64,000 nt of DNA from Williamsia sp. 1138 (GTDB lineage: Bacteria > Actinomycetota > Actinomycetes > Mycobacteriales > Mycobacteriaceae). The stretch covers positions 1 to 64,000 of the forward strand of contig NZ_MJEJ02000042.1 in NCBI RefSeq assembly GCF_002095435.2, given 5' to 3'. A model generated the notes under the pieces. The model saw only the letters and a program-made list of their open reading frames with translations, was not told where the DNA came from and made no database searches. Shown here piece after piece: positions 18,862 through 30,090 of the stretch. The translations under genes were made by a program, and so were the position numbers. Position 1 is the first letter of the stretch. Every line of letters starts with the position of its first letter.

Positions 18862-19647
18862 ATGACAAACATTGTCGTTCTGATCAAGCAGGTCCCTGAC
18901 ACCTACTCCGAGCGCAAGCTCAGCGATGGTGACTACACCCTCGATCGCGAAGCTGCCGACGCCGTTCTCGATGAGATCAACGAGAAGGCCGTCGAAGAGG
19001 CGCTGAAGATCAAAGAGGCAGGCGAAGGCGAGGTGACGGTGCTCGCAGTCGGACCCGACCGCACCACCGATGCCATCCGCAAGGCCCTTTCGATGGGCGC
19101 CGACAAGGCGATCCACATCAAAGACGACGCGATCCACGGTAGCGACGCGATCCAGACCGCCTGGGTCATCGCCCGCGCCCTGGGCACCGTCGAAGGCGTC
19201 GAGCTGGTCATCGCAGGCAACGAGGCGACCGACGGCCGCGTCGGCGCCGTACCCGCGATCATCGCCGAGTACCTCGAACTGCCGCACCTGACCCACATGC
19301 GCAAGCTCAGTGTCGACGGCGACAAGCTGTCCGGTGAGCGCGAGACCGACGAGGGCATCTTCCACCTCGAGGCCACCCTCCCGGCCATCGTCAGCGTCGG
19401 CGAGAAGATCAATGAGCCCCGCTTCCCGTCCTTCAAGGGCATCATGGCTGCGAAAAAGAAAGAGGTTCAGGTTCTTTCGCTCGCGGACATCGGTGTGGAA
19501 GCAGAAGAGGTCGGACTGGCCAACGCCGGTTCGACGGTCACCAGCTCGACCCCGAAGCCGCCGAAGACCGCGGGCGAGAAGGTTGTCGATGAAGGTGACG
19601 GCGGCTCGAAGGTCGCCGAGTACCTGGTCGGTCAGAAAATCATCTGA
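18862..19647 (+). CDS. etfB: Electron transfer flavoprotein beta subunit
   Basis: 261 residues from ATG 18862: NIVVLIKQVPDTYSERKL, then LDREAADAVLDEINEKAVEEALKIKE, the AMP-binding beta-subunit fold. LPAIVSVGEKINEPRFPSFKGIMAAKKKEV is the ETF-beta signature region. With EtfA it carries electrons from acyl-CoA and other dehydrogenases to the quinone pool. An upstream in-frame start at 18646 is rejected because it precedes the promoter and the AGGAGG at 18843. etfA follows after 47 nt. Homologue in M. tuberculosis: Rv3029c (fixA). Confidence 0.96.
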   Translation: MTNIVVLIKQVPDTYSERKLSDGDYTLDREAADAVLDEINEKAVEEALKIKEAGEGEVTVLAVGPDRTTDAIRKALSMGADKAIHIKDDAIHGSDAIQTAWVIARALGTVEGVELVIAGNEATDGRVGAVPAIIAEYLELPHLTHMRKLSVDGDKLSGERETDEGIFHLEATLPAIVSVGEKINEPRFPSFKGIMAAKKKEVQVLSLADIGVEAEEVGLANAGSTVTSSTPKPPKTAGEKVVDEGDGGSKVAEYLVGQKII

Positions 19648-19694
19648 CGGCCGGCCACACCAACCATCGACCACAGTCCCAAGGAGTAATCACC

Positions 19695-20651
19695 ATGGCT
19701 GAAGTACTTGTCCTCGCTGAGCTGGACGCCGAAGGTGCCCTGAAGAAGGTCACCTCTGAGCTCATCACCGCTGCCCGTGCGCTGGGCAGCCCGTCGGTCG
19801 TCGTCGCGGGTAAGCCCGGCACCACCGACAGCATCGCCGACGCACTGAAAGAAGCCGGCGCAGAGAAGATCTACGTCGCCGAGTCCGATGACGTCGCCGG
19901 CTACCTGATCACCCCGCAGGTCGACATCCTCGGCACCGTCGTGGAGCAGGCGTCGCCCGCAGGCGTGATCGTCGCCGCGACCGCGGACGGCAAAGAGATC
20001 GCCGGCCGTCTCGCGGCGCGTCTGGGTTCAGGCGTGCACGCCGACGTCATCGAGGTGAAGGAAGGCGGCGCCGGTGTGTACTCGATCTTCGGTGGCGCCT
20101 TCACCGTCGAGGCGACCGCCGGCGGCGACGTTCCGGTGTACTCGGTTCGTCCGGGTGCCGTCGAGGCTGCACCGCAGGCCGGAGCCGGCGAGCGCGTCGA
20201 CGTCGAGGTGCCCGCAGCGCCTGAGAACGGCGTCAAGATCACCAAGGTCGAGCCCAACGTCGGTGGCGATCGCCCCGAGCTGACCGAGGCCACCATCGTG
20301 GTCTCCGGTGGCCGGGGTGTCGGCAGTGCCGACAAGTTCACGGTTGTCGAAGAGCTGGCCGACTCGCTCGGTGCCGCTGTCGGTGCCTCGCGCGCCGCAG
20401 TCGACTCCGGGTATTACCCCGGTCAGTTCCAGGTCGGTCAGACCGGCAAGACGGTCTCGCCGCAGCTGTACGTGGCGCTCGGTATCTCAGGGGCCATCCA
20501 GCACCGCGCAGGCATGCAGACCTCCAAGACGATCGTGGCGGTCAACAAGGACGAAGAGGCCCCGATCTTCGAGATCGCGGACTTCGGCATCGTCGGCGAC
20601 CTGTTCAACGTCGCCCCGCAGCTGACCGAAGCGGTCAAAGCACGCAAGTGA
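19695..20651 (+). CDS. etfA: Electron transfer flavoprotein alpha subunit
   Basis: 318 residues, the normal length. The N-terminal domain starts [19 protein letters not shown]. The C-terminal FAD domain has [41 protein letters not shown] and the ETF-alpha signature [45 protein letters not shown]. It binds FAD and forms the heterodimer with EtfB. AAGGAGTAATCACC precedes the ATG. A strong stem-loop at 20684-20716 ends the transcript. Confidence 0.97.
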   Translation: MAEVLVLAELDAEGALKKVTSELITAARALGSPSVVVAGKPGTTDSIADALKEAGAEKIYVAESDDVAGYLITPQVDILGTVVEQASPAGVIVAATADGKEIAGRLAARLGSGVHADVIEVKEGGAGVYSIFGGAFTVEATAGGDVPVYSVRPGAVEAAPQAGAGERVDVEVPAAPENGVKITKVEPNVGGDRPELTEATIVVSGGRGVGSADKFTVVEELADSLGAAVGASRAAVDSGYYPGQFQVGQTGKTVSPQLYVALGISGAIQHRAGMQTSKTIVAVNKDEEAPIFEIADFGIVGDLFNVAPQLTEAVKARK

Positions 20652-20683
20652 CACCGCTCGGCTGCTGACAGCCTGAACACTCG

Positions 20684-20716
20684 AACGACCCCCTGGCCAC
20701 TGGCCCGGGGGTCGTT
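20684..20716 (+). terminator. Terminator after etfA
   Basis: AACGACCCCC pairs perfectly with GGGGGTCGTT around a 13-nt loop. Only a short T-run follows. Confidence 0.75.
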
Positions 20717-20793
20717 TGCTGTTCACGCACCTTGCATCGACGCGTCACGCCGCCGCTGCCGCGAGGTTCACCTGGGTCGATACACCTGTGCTC

Positions 20794-21600
20794 ATGAGGA
20801 CCAAAGCAGCACGTGAGTCTGCCGCACTCGTAGCCGGCACCGCCTACAGCCTGTATCTGAGCACCGACCTCCATGACATCGACACCATCGCCCGATTGCG
20901 TTATCGCGTCTTTTCGGACGAGCCCGGTTTCGCCACCGCGATGGCGGGCGTGACCGACGGCCGCGACACCGACCGATTCGACGAACACTGTGACCACCTG
21001 ATCGTGCGCCACAACCTCACCGGAGAAGCGGTCGGCTGCTACCGGCTGCTGCCACCGCCCGGCGCCATCGCGGCCGGAGGTCTCTACACAGCAACGGAAT
21101 TCGACCTCACCGAACTCGATGGCCTCGCTCCGCAGACCGTGGAGATGGGTAGGGCCTGTGTGGCGGCCGAGCACCGCTCCGGCGCGGTGCTGGCGCTGAT
21201 GTGGGCGGGGATCCTCGTCTATCTGGAGCGCACGGACTACCGCTACCTGATGGGCGCGACGTCGGTCCCGGTCCTGCGGGACGTCGACGGCGGGGTTGCA
21301 GGTTCTCAGATCCGGGGAATCCGCGATTTCGTCTCCGATCGCCACCGCGGGCCCTGGCAGGTTCACCCCCACCGGCCGGTGTTGCTCGACGGCAAGCCTC
21401 TCGATGAGATAGCTGCCCCTACGCGGCTGGCGTTTCCGCCCCTGCTGACCGGATACCTGCGCATGGGTGCCTGGATCTGCGGAGAGCCCGCACACGATTC
21501 GGACTTCGGTGTCGCCGACTTCCCGACCGTGCTCGACCGCAGGCGGGCCAACACCAGGTATCTCGAACGTCTGCGCCAGATCACGGCAGGTGCGCGATAG
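20794..21600 (+). CDS. OlsB-like N-acyltransferase (GNAT/hemolysin-type fold)
   Basis: 268 residues. LRYRVFSDEPGF, then DTDRFDEHCDHLIVRHNLTGEAVGCYRLLPP and EMGRACVAAEHRSGAVLALMWAGI match the Acetyltransf_5 family, which includes OlsB (acyl-ACP:ornithine N-acyltransferase, first step of ornithine lipids) and FeeM-like enzymes. The next gene is a PlsC-type acyltransferase, the same pairing as OlsB/OlsA, so an aminolipid product is likely but unproven. ATG 20794 is chosen: an in-frame start at 20716 lies inside the etfA terminator. Positional homologue of Rv3027c. Confidence 0.8.
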   Translation: MRTKAARESAALVAGTAYSLYLSTDLHDIDTIARLRYRVFSDEPGFATAMAGVTDGRDTDRFDEHCDHLIVRHNLTGEAVGCYRLLPPPGAIAAGGLYTATEFDLTELDGLAPQTVEMGRACVAAEHRSGAVLALMWAGILVYLERTDYRYLMGATSVPVLRDVDGGVAGSQIRGIRDFVSDRHRGPWQVHPHRPVLLDGKPLDEIAAPTRLAFPPLLTGYLRMGAWICGEPAHDSDFGVADFPTVLDRRRANTRYLERLRQITAGAR

Positions 21601-22472
21601 TGGGCGCGCGAGCGACACACAGCTGGTTCCCGTCCAGCTCGTGCGACAACAGTTGCCTCGCCGATGAGTCGGTGGCCGGCCGGGTCCGGCAAGGATGGAG
21701 GGTGTTCGCTCTGCTGACCACCGCGGCCGTGGTGGTGTCGGTGGGGATGGCGATCGGCCTGCTGCCCCGCAGCGCCCGCGCGCGCTACGTCCGGACCGCT
21801 GCTCACCTGCTGATCAACTCGCTCGGCATGCGGATCGAGGTCTGTGATGAACGATCGAGCCACGTGGATCACCCGAGCCGGCACGATCGATCGGACCATG
21901 GTCTGATCGTGTCCAATCACATCTCGTTCCTCGACGTGCTCGCGATCGCCTCGGTGAGGCCGGCACGTTTTGTGGCGAAGGCGGAATTGGCAACCTGGCC
22001 GGTCATCGGCCCCATCACCCGCAGGCTCGCGGTGATCCCGATCCGGCGGGAATCATTGCGCGAACTTCCCACGGTCGTCGACACCGCACGCAGCGGTCTG
22101 CTCGCGGGGGACAACGTGGGCGTCTTCCCGGAGGGCACCACGCGCTGCGGGCGGGGCGGCGGCCGTTTCCGGCCCGCACTTTTCCAGGCGGCGGTGGATA
22201 CGGGTGTGCCCATACATCCGGTGGTGGTGAGTTTCCACACATCCACCGGCGGGCTGAGCACAGCCCCCTGCTTCATCGGCGCCGATGACATCGCCGACAC
22301 GATGCGCAGAGTCCTGGCGGCGAAGGGTCTGATCGTTCGAATACAGATGTGCGAGCAGCAGCTTCCCGGGGACGACCGTCGTGAGCTGGCGCTGCGTTGC
22401 GAACGGGCCGTGTTCGGCCATCCGGTCTCGCTGACCTCGGCGGACGCCACCTCGGTGGCCTTGGCGGCCTGA
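21600..22472 (+). CDS. PlsC-type 1-acylglycerol-3-phosphate/lyso-lipid acyltransferase (OlsA-like)
   Basis: 290 residues. One N-terminal membrane segment (VFALLTTAAVVVSVGMAIGLLP) precedes the acyltransferase motifs: NHISFLD (H-x4-D), PIRRESLRELP (block II), FPEGTTRCGRG (block III) and VPIHPVVVSF (block IV). The GTG start overlaps the previous stop codon (TAGTG), so translation is coupled to the OlsB-like gene. That fits the second step of an ornithine-type lipid pathway, though phosphatidate synthesis is equally compatible with the motifs alone. Positional homologue of Rv3026c. Confidence 0.83.
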   Translation: MGARATHSWFPSSSCDNSCLADESVAGRVRQGWRVFALLTTAAVVVSVGMAIGLLPRSARARYVRTAAHLLINSLGMRIEVCDERSSHVDHPSRHDRSDHGLIVSNHISFLDVLAIASVRPARFVAKAELATWPVIGPITRRLAVIPIRRESLRELPTVVDTARSGLLAGDNVGVFPEGTTRCGRGGGRFRPALFQAAVDTGVPIHPVVVSFHTSTGGLSTAPCFIGADDIADTMRRVLAAKGLIVRIQMCEQQLPGDDRRELALRCERAVFGHPVSLTSADATSVALAA

Positions 22473-22535
22473 TCCGGGTACGGCAGCGACCAGCGGGAAC
22501 AGACCACCCGCCGATGTGGTTATCCTTGGTTGGTC

Positions 22536-23756
22536 ATGTTCTCAGCCGATCGAAGCCCGATTTACCTCGACCACGCCGCCGCGACCCATATGGTTCCCGC
22601 CGCAGTCGTGGCGATGAGCCAGATCCTGGGCAACGCCGGTAACGCCTCCTCGCTGCACGGATCTGGTCGCCGGGCCCGCAGACAGCTCGAGGAATCTCGC
22701 GAATCGATCGCCGCGTCGCTGGGTGGGCGTCCGTCCGAGGTGATCTTCACCGGCGGTGGAACAGAGAGCGACAACCTGGCCGTCAAGGGAATCTTCTGGG
22801 CCCGCAACAAGCCCGACGCCGCACGACCGAACGGCAGGCCGCGCATCATCGCCTCGGCCATCGAGCATCACGCGGTGCTGGACCCGGTGCTGTGGCTGGC
22901 CGATTATGCAGGCGCGGAGGTGACCTGGTTGCCTGTCGACAGTCGTGGACTCGTCGATCCCGCGGACCTGCGCGCCGAACTCGCCGGGCGCGCCGACGAG
23001 ACGGCTCTGGTCAGCGTGATGTGGGCCAACAACGAGGTCGGAGCAGTCCAGCCGGTCGTCGAACTCGCCGCGATCTGCCGCGAGTTCGGTGTGCCGATGC
23101 ATTCGGACGCCATCCAGGCTGCCGGCCACCTGCCGATCGATTTCGCAGCGAGCGGCCTTTCGGCGATGAGCGTCGCCGCCCACAAATTCGGAGGTCCCCA
23201 CGGTATCGGTGCGCTGATGCTGGGTCGGGATGTCGATTGTGTACCGCTGTTGCACGGAGGCGGACACGAACGTGACGTCCGGTCCGGCACTCCGGATGTG
23301 GCAGCTTCGGTCGGAATGGCTGTAGCGCTTGATCATTCGGTTCGGGAGCTGACCACGACGATGCCTGCGGTCGCGGCACTGCGGGACAGGCTCTTCGACG
23401 TGCTCACGCGGTCCACGGATAACTGCGTGATCAACGGGCCGCTCGGCGATGACAGACTGCCCGGCAACGTGCACGTCTCGTTCCCCGGCTGCGAAGGTGA
23501 TTCGCTCCTGATGTTGCTCGACGCCAACGGCATCGAGTGTTCCACGGGGTCGGCGTGCACGGCGGGCGTGGCGCAGGCCAGCCACGTACTGACCGCAATG
23601 GGTGTCTCGACTGCGCGCGCCCGCAGCTCGCTGCGGTTCTCGTTGGCCCCGTCGACGACCGCAGAGGAGATCGACGCCGTCGGAGCGGTCATCGGCGAGG
23701 TGGTGTCCAGGGCACGGGCGGCAGGAATGGCGACGGCTATGGCAGGAGAGCGCTGA
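22536..23756 (+). CDS. Cysteine desulfurase (NifS/IscS family)
   Basis: 406 residues, PLP enzyme removing sulfur from cysteine as an enzyme-bound persulfide. [12 protein letters not shown] opens the fold. The PLP lysine is K217 in [12 protein letters not shown]. The sulfur-accepting cysteine is C335 in [11 protein letters not shown], on the short loop of group I enzymes. The next gene is mnmA, overlapping by 1 nt, so the main role is probably sulfur supply for tRNA 2-thiolation. ATG 22536 is preferred over TTG 22530. TATCCT lies 9 nt upstream, so the mRNA may have little or no leader. Homologue: Rv3025c. Confidence 0.94.
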   Translation: MFSADRSPIYLDHAAATHMVPAAVVAMSQILGNAGNASSLHGSGRRARRQLEESRESIAASLGGRPSEVIFTGGGTESDNLAVKGIFWARNKPDAARPNGRPRIIASAIEHHAVLDPVLWLADYAGAEVTWLPVDSRGLVDPADLRAELAGRADETALVSVMWANNEVGAVQPVVELAAICREFGVPMHSDAIQAAGHLPIDFAASGLSAMSVAAHKFGGPHGIGALMLGRDVDCVPLLHGGGHERDVRSGTPDVAASVGMAVALDHSVRELTTTMPAVAALRDRLFDVLTRSTDNCVINGPLGDDRLPGNVHVSFPGCEGDSLLMLLDANGIECSTGSACTAGVAQASHVLTAMGVSTARARSSLRFSLAPSTTAEEIDAVGAVIGEVVSRARAAGMATAMAGER

Positions 23757-24898
23757 TGCGGGTACTGGCGGCGATGAGTGGCGGAGTCGACTCTGCCGTG
23801 GCGGCGGCACGTGCCGTCGACGCCGGTCACGACGTGGTCGGCGTGCATCTGGCGCTGTCCACCGCTCCGGGCGCCCTGCGCACCGGTTCGCGGGGTTGCT
23901 GTTCACGCGAAGATGCCGGAGACGCGCGCCGCGCCGCCGACGTGCTCGGAATCCCTTTCTACGTATGGGATTTCGCGGACCGCTTCAAAGACGACGTGAT
24001 CGACGAGTTCGTGGCGGCCTATGCGGCCGGGCAGACGCCCAATCCGTGCCTGACGTGCAACGAGAAGATCAAGTTCTCGGCATTGTCCGAGCGTGCGATC
24101 GCGCTGGGATTCGATGCCGTGGCCACCGGACACTACGCGCGGCTCGAGAACGGGGAACTCCGCCGGGCCGTCGACGAGGACAAAGATCAGTCCTACGTGC
24201 TGGCTGTGCTGACCCCTGAGCAGCTCGCGCGCGCGATGTTCCCCATCGGTGACACCCCGAAGGAACAGATCCGCGCCGAGGCGGCAGCCCGCGAGCTGTC
24301 GGTGGCGAACAAGCCCGATTCCCACGACATCTGCTTCATCCCGACCGGCGACACCCGAGCCTTCCTCGGTGCCACCATCGGTGTCCGGCCCGGCAAGGTG
24401 GTCGACGCCGACTCCGGCGCCGAACTCGGCGATCACGAGGGTGTGCACGGATTCACCATCGGCCAGCGCAAGGGGCTGGGTATCGATGCCCCGGCCGCGG
24501 ACGGCAAGCCTCGCTACGTCACCGAGATCGACCCGGATTCCGGCACCGTCACAGTGGGATCGTCTGAGCACCTGCAGGTCTGGACGATTGTGGCGCGCCG
24601 TGCCATCTGGACCTCGGGCACGACGCCGACCGAACCCTTCGAGGCGATGGTCCAGGTCCGCGCGCATGGTGGGCTGGCTCTCGCAGACGTCGAACCGATG
24701 GACGGCGATGGCACCGATGGCGTGGAGGGACCGGCCTTCCGGATCAGGCTCCGAAGCCCGCTGACCGGAGTCGCGCGTGGGCAGGCGGCAGTGCTCTACC
24801 GGCCCGACGCCGACGCGGGCGATCTGGTGCTCGGCAGCGGCCGGATCGCGGTCACCGGTTCGGTCCCAGGCGAACTCGCCACCAGCGCGGGCACGTGA
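23756..24898 (+). CDS. mnmA: tRNA-specific 2-thiouridylase
   Basis: 380 residues. It installs the 2-thio group of wobble U34 in tRNA-Lys, -Glu and -Gln. The PP-loop SGGVDS is at residues 8-13. The catalytic cysteines are C98 in [14 protein letters not shown] and C193 in [11 protein letters not shown]. The central [12 protein letters not shown] domain and a C-terminal beta barrel follow. ATG 23756 overlaps the desulfurase stop (TGATG) and is preceded by GGCAGGAGAG. A longer in-frame start inside the desulfurase is rejected for that reason. Confidence 0.96.
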   Translation: MRVLAAMSGGVDSAVAAARAVDAGHDVVGVHLALSTAPGALRTGSRGCCSREDAGDARRAADVLGIPFYVWDFADRFKDDVIDEFVAAYAAGQTPNPCLTCNEKIKFSALSERAIALGFDAVATGHYARLENGELRRAVDEDKDQSYVLAVLTPEQLARAMFPIGDTPKEQIRAEAAARELSVANKPDSHDICFIPTGDTRAFLGATIGVRPGKVVDADSGAELGDHEGVHGFTIGQRKGLGIDAPAADGKPRYVTEIDPDSGTVTVGSSEHLQVWTIVARRAIWTSGTTPTEPFEAMVQVRAHGGLALADVEPMDGDGTDGVEGPAFRIRLRSPLTGVARGQAAVLYRPDADAGDLVLGSGRIAVTGSVPGELATSAGT

Positions 24899-25908
24899 GT
24901 TCCATCCCGGTGGGCACCGGGACCGGGGTCGGGTCGATGCCGGGTCTCGACCCTCTTCGAGCCGCCGAGATCAGCGTCGGCGAGTGCGAATTGGCGTTCC
25001 TCCCCGAACTGCCAGCACGTGGGCTCGGGGCAGACATGGTCGGCCGTGCGGCGGCCCTGCTCGTCGACATGCCGATGGACTATGCCGCCTCGGGGTACCG
25101 ACTGTCGGCCAGGCAGTCGGTCATGGGCAGGCGAAGTCGTGACTTTCTCAGCGCCGACCTCGACGCATTCGAAGAGGCGTGGGAGAGGACGGGCCTGCGA
25201 GGCACCGATCGGACGGTGAAGGTGCAGGCCTGTGGGCCGTTCACTCTCGCGGCGTCGGTCGAACTCACCAACGGGCACAAGATCCTGCACGACCGTGGCG
25301 CCTGGACCGATCTCGTCGAGTCGCTGGCCGAAGGCCTCCGTGTGCATGCCGGTCAGGTCGAGAAAAGGACGGGCGCCACGGTGGTCGTGCAGATCGACGA
25401 GCCGATGATCAGCCGGGTGATCGAAGGTTCGGTGACTCCGCTGACGCGGTTCAACATCATCAACCCGATCCCCGAGCAGGTGCTCGCCGAACAGTTCGAC
25501 AACTTCATGACCGTGGTCGACAGGCCTGTGATCCTGCATGACTGCTCGGCGAACGTTCCCTGGAATCTGCTGGCACGCACTCGTTTCACCGGCGTCAGCG
25601 TCGATCTCGCGCAGATACGGACGGCAGACCTCGACGGCATCGGTCAGCTCCTCGACGAGGGCCGGGACGTGATCATCGGGGCAATACCCGGAACCGCCCC
25701 GGACCCCTTACCCGCGGCAGAGCAGGTCGCTGCCGCATGTGCAGAACTGACCGACCGGATCGGGCTGCCGCGCACGGTGCTTGCCGAGCATGTCGTCATC
25801 AGTCCGGCCTGCGGCCTGGCCAGGGCGGACGAAGAATGGGCCAAAACAGCTCTCACGTTGTGTTCGACTGCGGCGCAAGGGCTACTGGCAGACCCGACCG
25901 CGGTGTAG
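24895..25908 (+). CDS. MetE C-terminal-like (UROD/MetE fold) protein, Rv3015c-like
   Basis: 337 residues, against about 750 for full MetE, so only the catalytic barrel is present. [43 protein letters not shown] and [13 protein letters not shown] resemble the cobalamin-independent methionine synthase barrel. The zinc ligands of MetE (His, Cys, Glu, Cys) are only partly matched: a His-x-Cys occurs in LHDCS and a Cys in SPACGLA. True methionine synthase activity is therefore uncertain. GTG 24895 overlaps the mnmA stop, giving a three-gene coupled unit with the cysteine desulfurase. The conserved linkage hints at a sulfur or tRNA-related role. Confidence 0.7.
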   Translation: MSSIPVGTGTGVGSMPGLDPLRAAEISVGECELAFLPELPARGLGADMVGRAAALLVDMPMDYAASGYRLSARQSVMGRRSRDFLSADLDAFEEAWERTGLRGTDRTVKVQACGPFTLAASVELTNGHKILHDRGAWTDLVESLAEGLRVHAGQVEKRTGATVVVQIDEPMISRVIEGSVTPLTRFNIINPIPEQVLAEQFDNFMTVVDRPVILHDCSANVPWNLLARTRFTGVSVDLAQIRTADLDGIGQLLDEGRDVIIGAIPGTAPDPLPAAEQVAAACAELTDRIGLPRTVLAEHVVISPACGLARADEEWAKTALTLCSTAAQGLLADPTAV

Positions 25909-26010
25909 AGCCCTCGCCGGGAACATTTCACCGCCGAGTCGACTCTGACCTGTATGAGCTTTCACGAACGGACCTGCGGTCGCCCGTCGAGGTGCCGCCC
26001 GCGCCGCCGG

Positions 26011-26271
26011 TCAGGCGGCCGAGCGCTTTTTGTACCAGAGCCACCCTGCGGTCACCAGTATCGCGCCCACCAGCGAACCGATGATGCCGCTGGGCCGGAA
26101 ATCGAGGCCGTCGCCGGCGATGAGGCTGATGAGCAGACCGCCGATGAATGAGCCGACGAGGCCGGCGACGATCGCCAGGCTCCAGTTGATCCGGCCTTCG
26201 GGTCTACCGACGATGAGTTGGGCGCCGGCGCCGATCAGCATGCCGAACAAGATGAGACCGATGATGAGCAT
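26011..26271 (-). CDS. GlsB/YeaQ/YmgE-family small membrane protein
   Basis: 86 residues, almost all membrane-embedded: three hydrophobic segments (IIGLILFGMLIGAGAQLIVG, SLAIVAGLVGSFIGGLLISLIAG, GIIGSLVGAILVTAGWLWY) and a KKRSAA tail. This is the transglycosylase-associated (GlsB) family, often stress-induced, with no proven activity. ATG 26271 is 6 nt after a perfect TATACT and has no ribosome site, so it is leaderless. The conserved domain begins exactly there, so the longer frame is rejected. Confidence 0.85.
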   Translation of the reverse strand: MLIIGLILFGMLIGAGAQLIVGRPEGRINWSLAIVAGLVGSFIGGLLISLIAGDGLDFRPSGIIGSLVGAILVTAGWLWYKKRSAA

Positions 26272-26277
26272 GCGAGG

Positions 26278-26283
26278 AGTATA
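26278..26283 (-). promoter_or_regulatory. -10 box TATACT of the GlsB-family gene
   Basis: TATACT on the minus strand ends 6 nt before ATG 26271; predicted leaderless start. Confidence 0.6.
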
Positions 26284-26325
26284 TGCAGGTGAGGTCGGGT
26301 GTCCTGTCGCCGCCACACCCGATGA

Positions 26326-26730
26326 TCAGCGAAGTTCGGCGGGTCGTTCTCCGTCATCGAGGCGGGCGATCAGCTTTTTGGGGGCGATCAGGCGGTAGCT
26401 CGCGTCGAGCAACTCCGCCACCTCCCGCCAATCCGGCTTCTTCGACAGGTCCAGACCCAGCCAGCCGTACGGACCCACATATGCCGGATAGAAGAACCGG
26501 GCATCCTGCTCCAGGGCGGCGCGATCGTTCTCCCCGACCTTGAACAGCAGGGAGGTCTCGAACTGTGGCCCGCCCTTGACCCCACCGCCGTACATCCCGA
26601 ACATCTTGCCGCCGCGAAAGGTGGGCCGACCGTGTGCGACGACCTCCGTCGCGTCGGGGAACGCGAGTGCGACCTCGCGCAGTCGGTTCAGGACCGGGTC
26701 GTCGTCGGAGAACATGATCGGGTGCGGCAT
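26326..26730 (-). CDS. MmcQ/YjbR-like protein
   Basis: 134 residues. LREVALAFPDATEVVAHGRPTFRGGKMFGMY and SLLFKVGENDRAALEQDARFFYPAYVGPYGWLGLDL match the MmcQ/YjbR domain, a CyaY-like fold with no established biochemical role. ATG 26730 lies 6 nt after TACCCT on the minus strand. The frame runs much further upstream, opposite ligA, but the domain begins at this ATG. It is divergent from ligA with a 57-bp intergenic region. Confidence 0.8.
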   Translation of the reverse strand: MPHPIMFSDDDPVLNRLREVALAFPDATEVVAHGRPTFRGGKMFGMYGGGVKGGPQFETSLLFKVGENDRAALEQDARFFYPAYVGPYGWLGLDLSKKPDWREVAELLDASYRLIAPKKLIARLDDGERPAELR

Positions 26731-26736
26731 GGAACC

Positions 26737-26742
26737 AGGGTA
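26737..26742 (-). promoter_or_regulatory. -10 box TACCCT of the YjbR-like gene
   Basis: TACCCT on the minus strand ends 6 nt before ATG 26730; no ribosome site. Confidence 0.5.
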
Positions 26743-26775
26743 AAAGACCTCGGATGATCTGTCGGTCCACTCGAC

Positions 26776-26781
26776 TATCTT
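26776..26781 (+). promoter_or_regulatory. -10 box TATCTT of ligA
   Basis: TATCTT ends 6 nt before GTG 26788; predicted leaderless start. The opposing TACCCT box is 33 bp away. Confidence 0.55.
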
Positions 26782-26787
26782 GGTTGA

Positions 26788-28917
<2,130 letters not shown>

Positions 28918-29004
28918 CGTCTGCTTCCCAGGCCGACCGCCTAGGGCGTGTCTCCCGAAGGTGCACTAACTCGCGAGTCCGTGGTCGCGACAGCACTGAC
29001 GGAG

Positions 29005-29850
29005 TCAGGCTGTGTACAAGCGCGCTAGATGGGAATGTCCGACGGCTTCGAATGCCTGGTCTCCCACCATGAACGCCCAAGCTGCGGTGCCCACCGCTTC
29101 GGCCACGTTCATCCTGCGCCACATCCCTCGGTCTCGAGGATCGCTGCCGTAGCCATCCAGGAAGGCCGCCTCTAGGGCTGGGTCCGAGAGGAAGTCTTGA
29201 CGACCTAGACGGACGAAGTCTTCTTCCGGTACCCGGAAATCGAATCGCCCAAGGTCGATCACCCGCAGCACGCCACCGTCATTCAGCCAATTCCTGGGTT
29301 GCCAATCACCGTGGGTCGGTACTGTCATCGCTCCGCCAGTTGGCCACCCTGCCAACTCGGAACGCACTCGTTTAACTGTCTCCGACGCAATGCGATGAGG
29401 CATATCCAGGAAGCGGAGGACACGTTTGCGCAGGTTGTCGTTCCACTGAAGGTCAAAAACCTGTTGTTGAGAGTGAAAGTCGGCCAGCCTTGTCCCAGCT
29501 TGCCGATACATATCCGGATCCTGTTGGGCCGACGAACCCTCAACGAGAATGCCCGGCAAGTACGTCGTGACCAGCACTCGGGCAGCCTCGTCGGCGCCGA
29601 TAAGCCGAGCCGCATGGCCCTTGGAGACCCACGGCCCCGTCCAGCGCCGGTGAGCTCGGATCTCCCGAGCAATATGCCCGTTCTTCTCTCCGCCGGCCTT
29701 CACAATGAAGCGCGCAGCTTGCGACTCGACCTCAATCACAACGGTGTCGGTCTGCCCCCATGAATGGTCAGCGATGACACGTACTTCGCCAAGCCAACTA
29801 TTCACGCACGCACGCTGTTCGACGCTCAGTGCCCCTGCGTCAGTAATCAC
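29005..29850 (-). CDS. Aminoglycoside phosphotransferase-family (APH) kinase
   Basis: 281 residues with a protein-kinase-like fold: RFIVKAGGE with K51, then the APH/Brenner motif VPTHGDWQPRNWL (H180, D182, N187) and the metal-binding VIDLGRFDF (D199, in place of the DFG aspartate). The substrate is unknown; family members phosphorylate aminoglycosides, macrolides or metabolites. Codons such as CTA, ACA, GGA and CAT are more frequent than in neighbouring genes. The gene sits beside an IS5-type remnant and is absent from the recalled M. tuberculosis order, so it was probably acquired by transfer. Confidence 0.78.
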   Translation of the reverse strand: MITDAGALSVEQRACVNSWLGEVRVIADHSWGQTDTVVIEVESQAARFIVKAGGEKNGHIAREIRAHRRWTGPWVSKGHAARLIGADEAARVLVTTYLPGILVEGSSAQQDPDMYRQAGTRLADFHSQQQVFDLQWNDNLRKRVLRFLDMPHRIASETVKRVRSELAGWPTGGAMTVPTHGDWQPRNWLNDGGVLRVIDLGRFDFRVPEEDFVRLGRQDFLSDPALEAAFLDGYGSDPRDRGMWRRMNVAEAVGTAAWAFMVGDQAFEAVGHSHLARLYTA

Positions 29851-29877
29851 AACGCAACACTAAGTTGTGCCTCTTAG

Positions 29878-30012
29878 TCGGCGTAGCCAAGTCAATGTTG
29901 CAGAGGGTGACTACGGCGCGGTAGGCGATCGCAAAGTTGTCGTACCGGGTGGCCAGGGTCGGGCTACTGCTTGGCCAGTGCGAAGAATCCCTCGACGACG
30001 TTTCGGTCGAGT
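29878..30012 (-). pseudogene. IS5-family transposase C-terminal remnant, frameshifted
   Basis: On the minus strand, 30008 to 29967 reads DRNVVEGFFALAKQ followed by a stop. In another frame the next codons read SPTLATRYDNFAIAYRAVVTLCNI. IS5-group transposases end with RNVVER-F-x-LKQ-x-x-x-LATRYDK-A-x-x-YR, so this is the decayed C terminus of such an enzyme with a frameshift and a stop. No complete transposase or clear terminal repeats remain. Confidence 0.75.
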
Positions 30013-30062
30013 AATTTGGAAGCCGCCAAATAGAAGAAGGAAGCGTCCGCACTTCCGCTTGG

Positions 30063-30089
30063 TCGAGGTTCGAGGTTCGAGGTTCGAGG
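30063..30089. repeat. 7-bp tandem repeat (TCGAGGT, nearly 4 copies)
   Basis: Three full TCGAGGT units are followed by TCGAGG. The array stops 1 nt before the stop codon of the ACT-domain gene and separates it from the transposase remnant. Confidence 0.85.
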
Positions 30090-30090
30090 A

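Noticed and set aside
20716-20793. Upstream in-frame start for the OlsB-like gene
   Set aside because: It begins at the last base of the etfA terminator and the added residues look non-conserved.
24700-24895. Riboswitch for the MetE-like gene
   Set aside because: The gene starts inside the mnmA stop codon, so there is no leader to hold one.
28940-28962. GGGCGTGTCTCCCGAAG as an IS5-type terminal repeat
   Set aside because: It resembles some IS ends, but no matching inverted copy was found near the transposase remnant.
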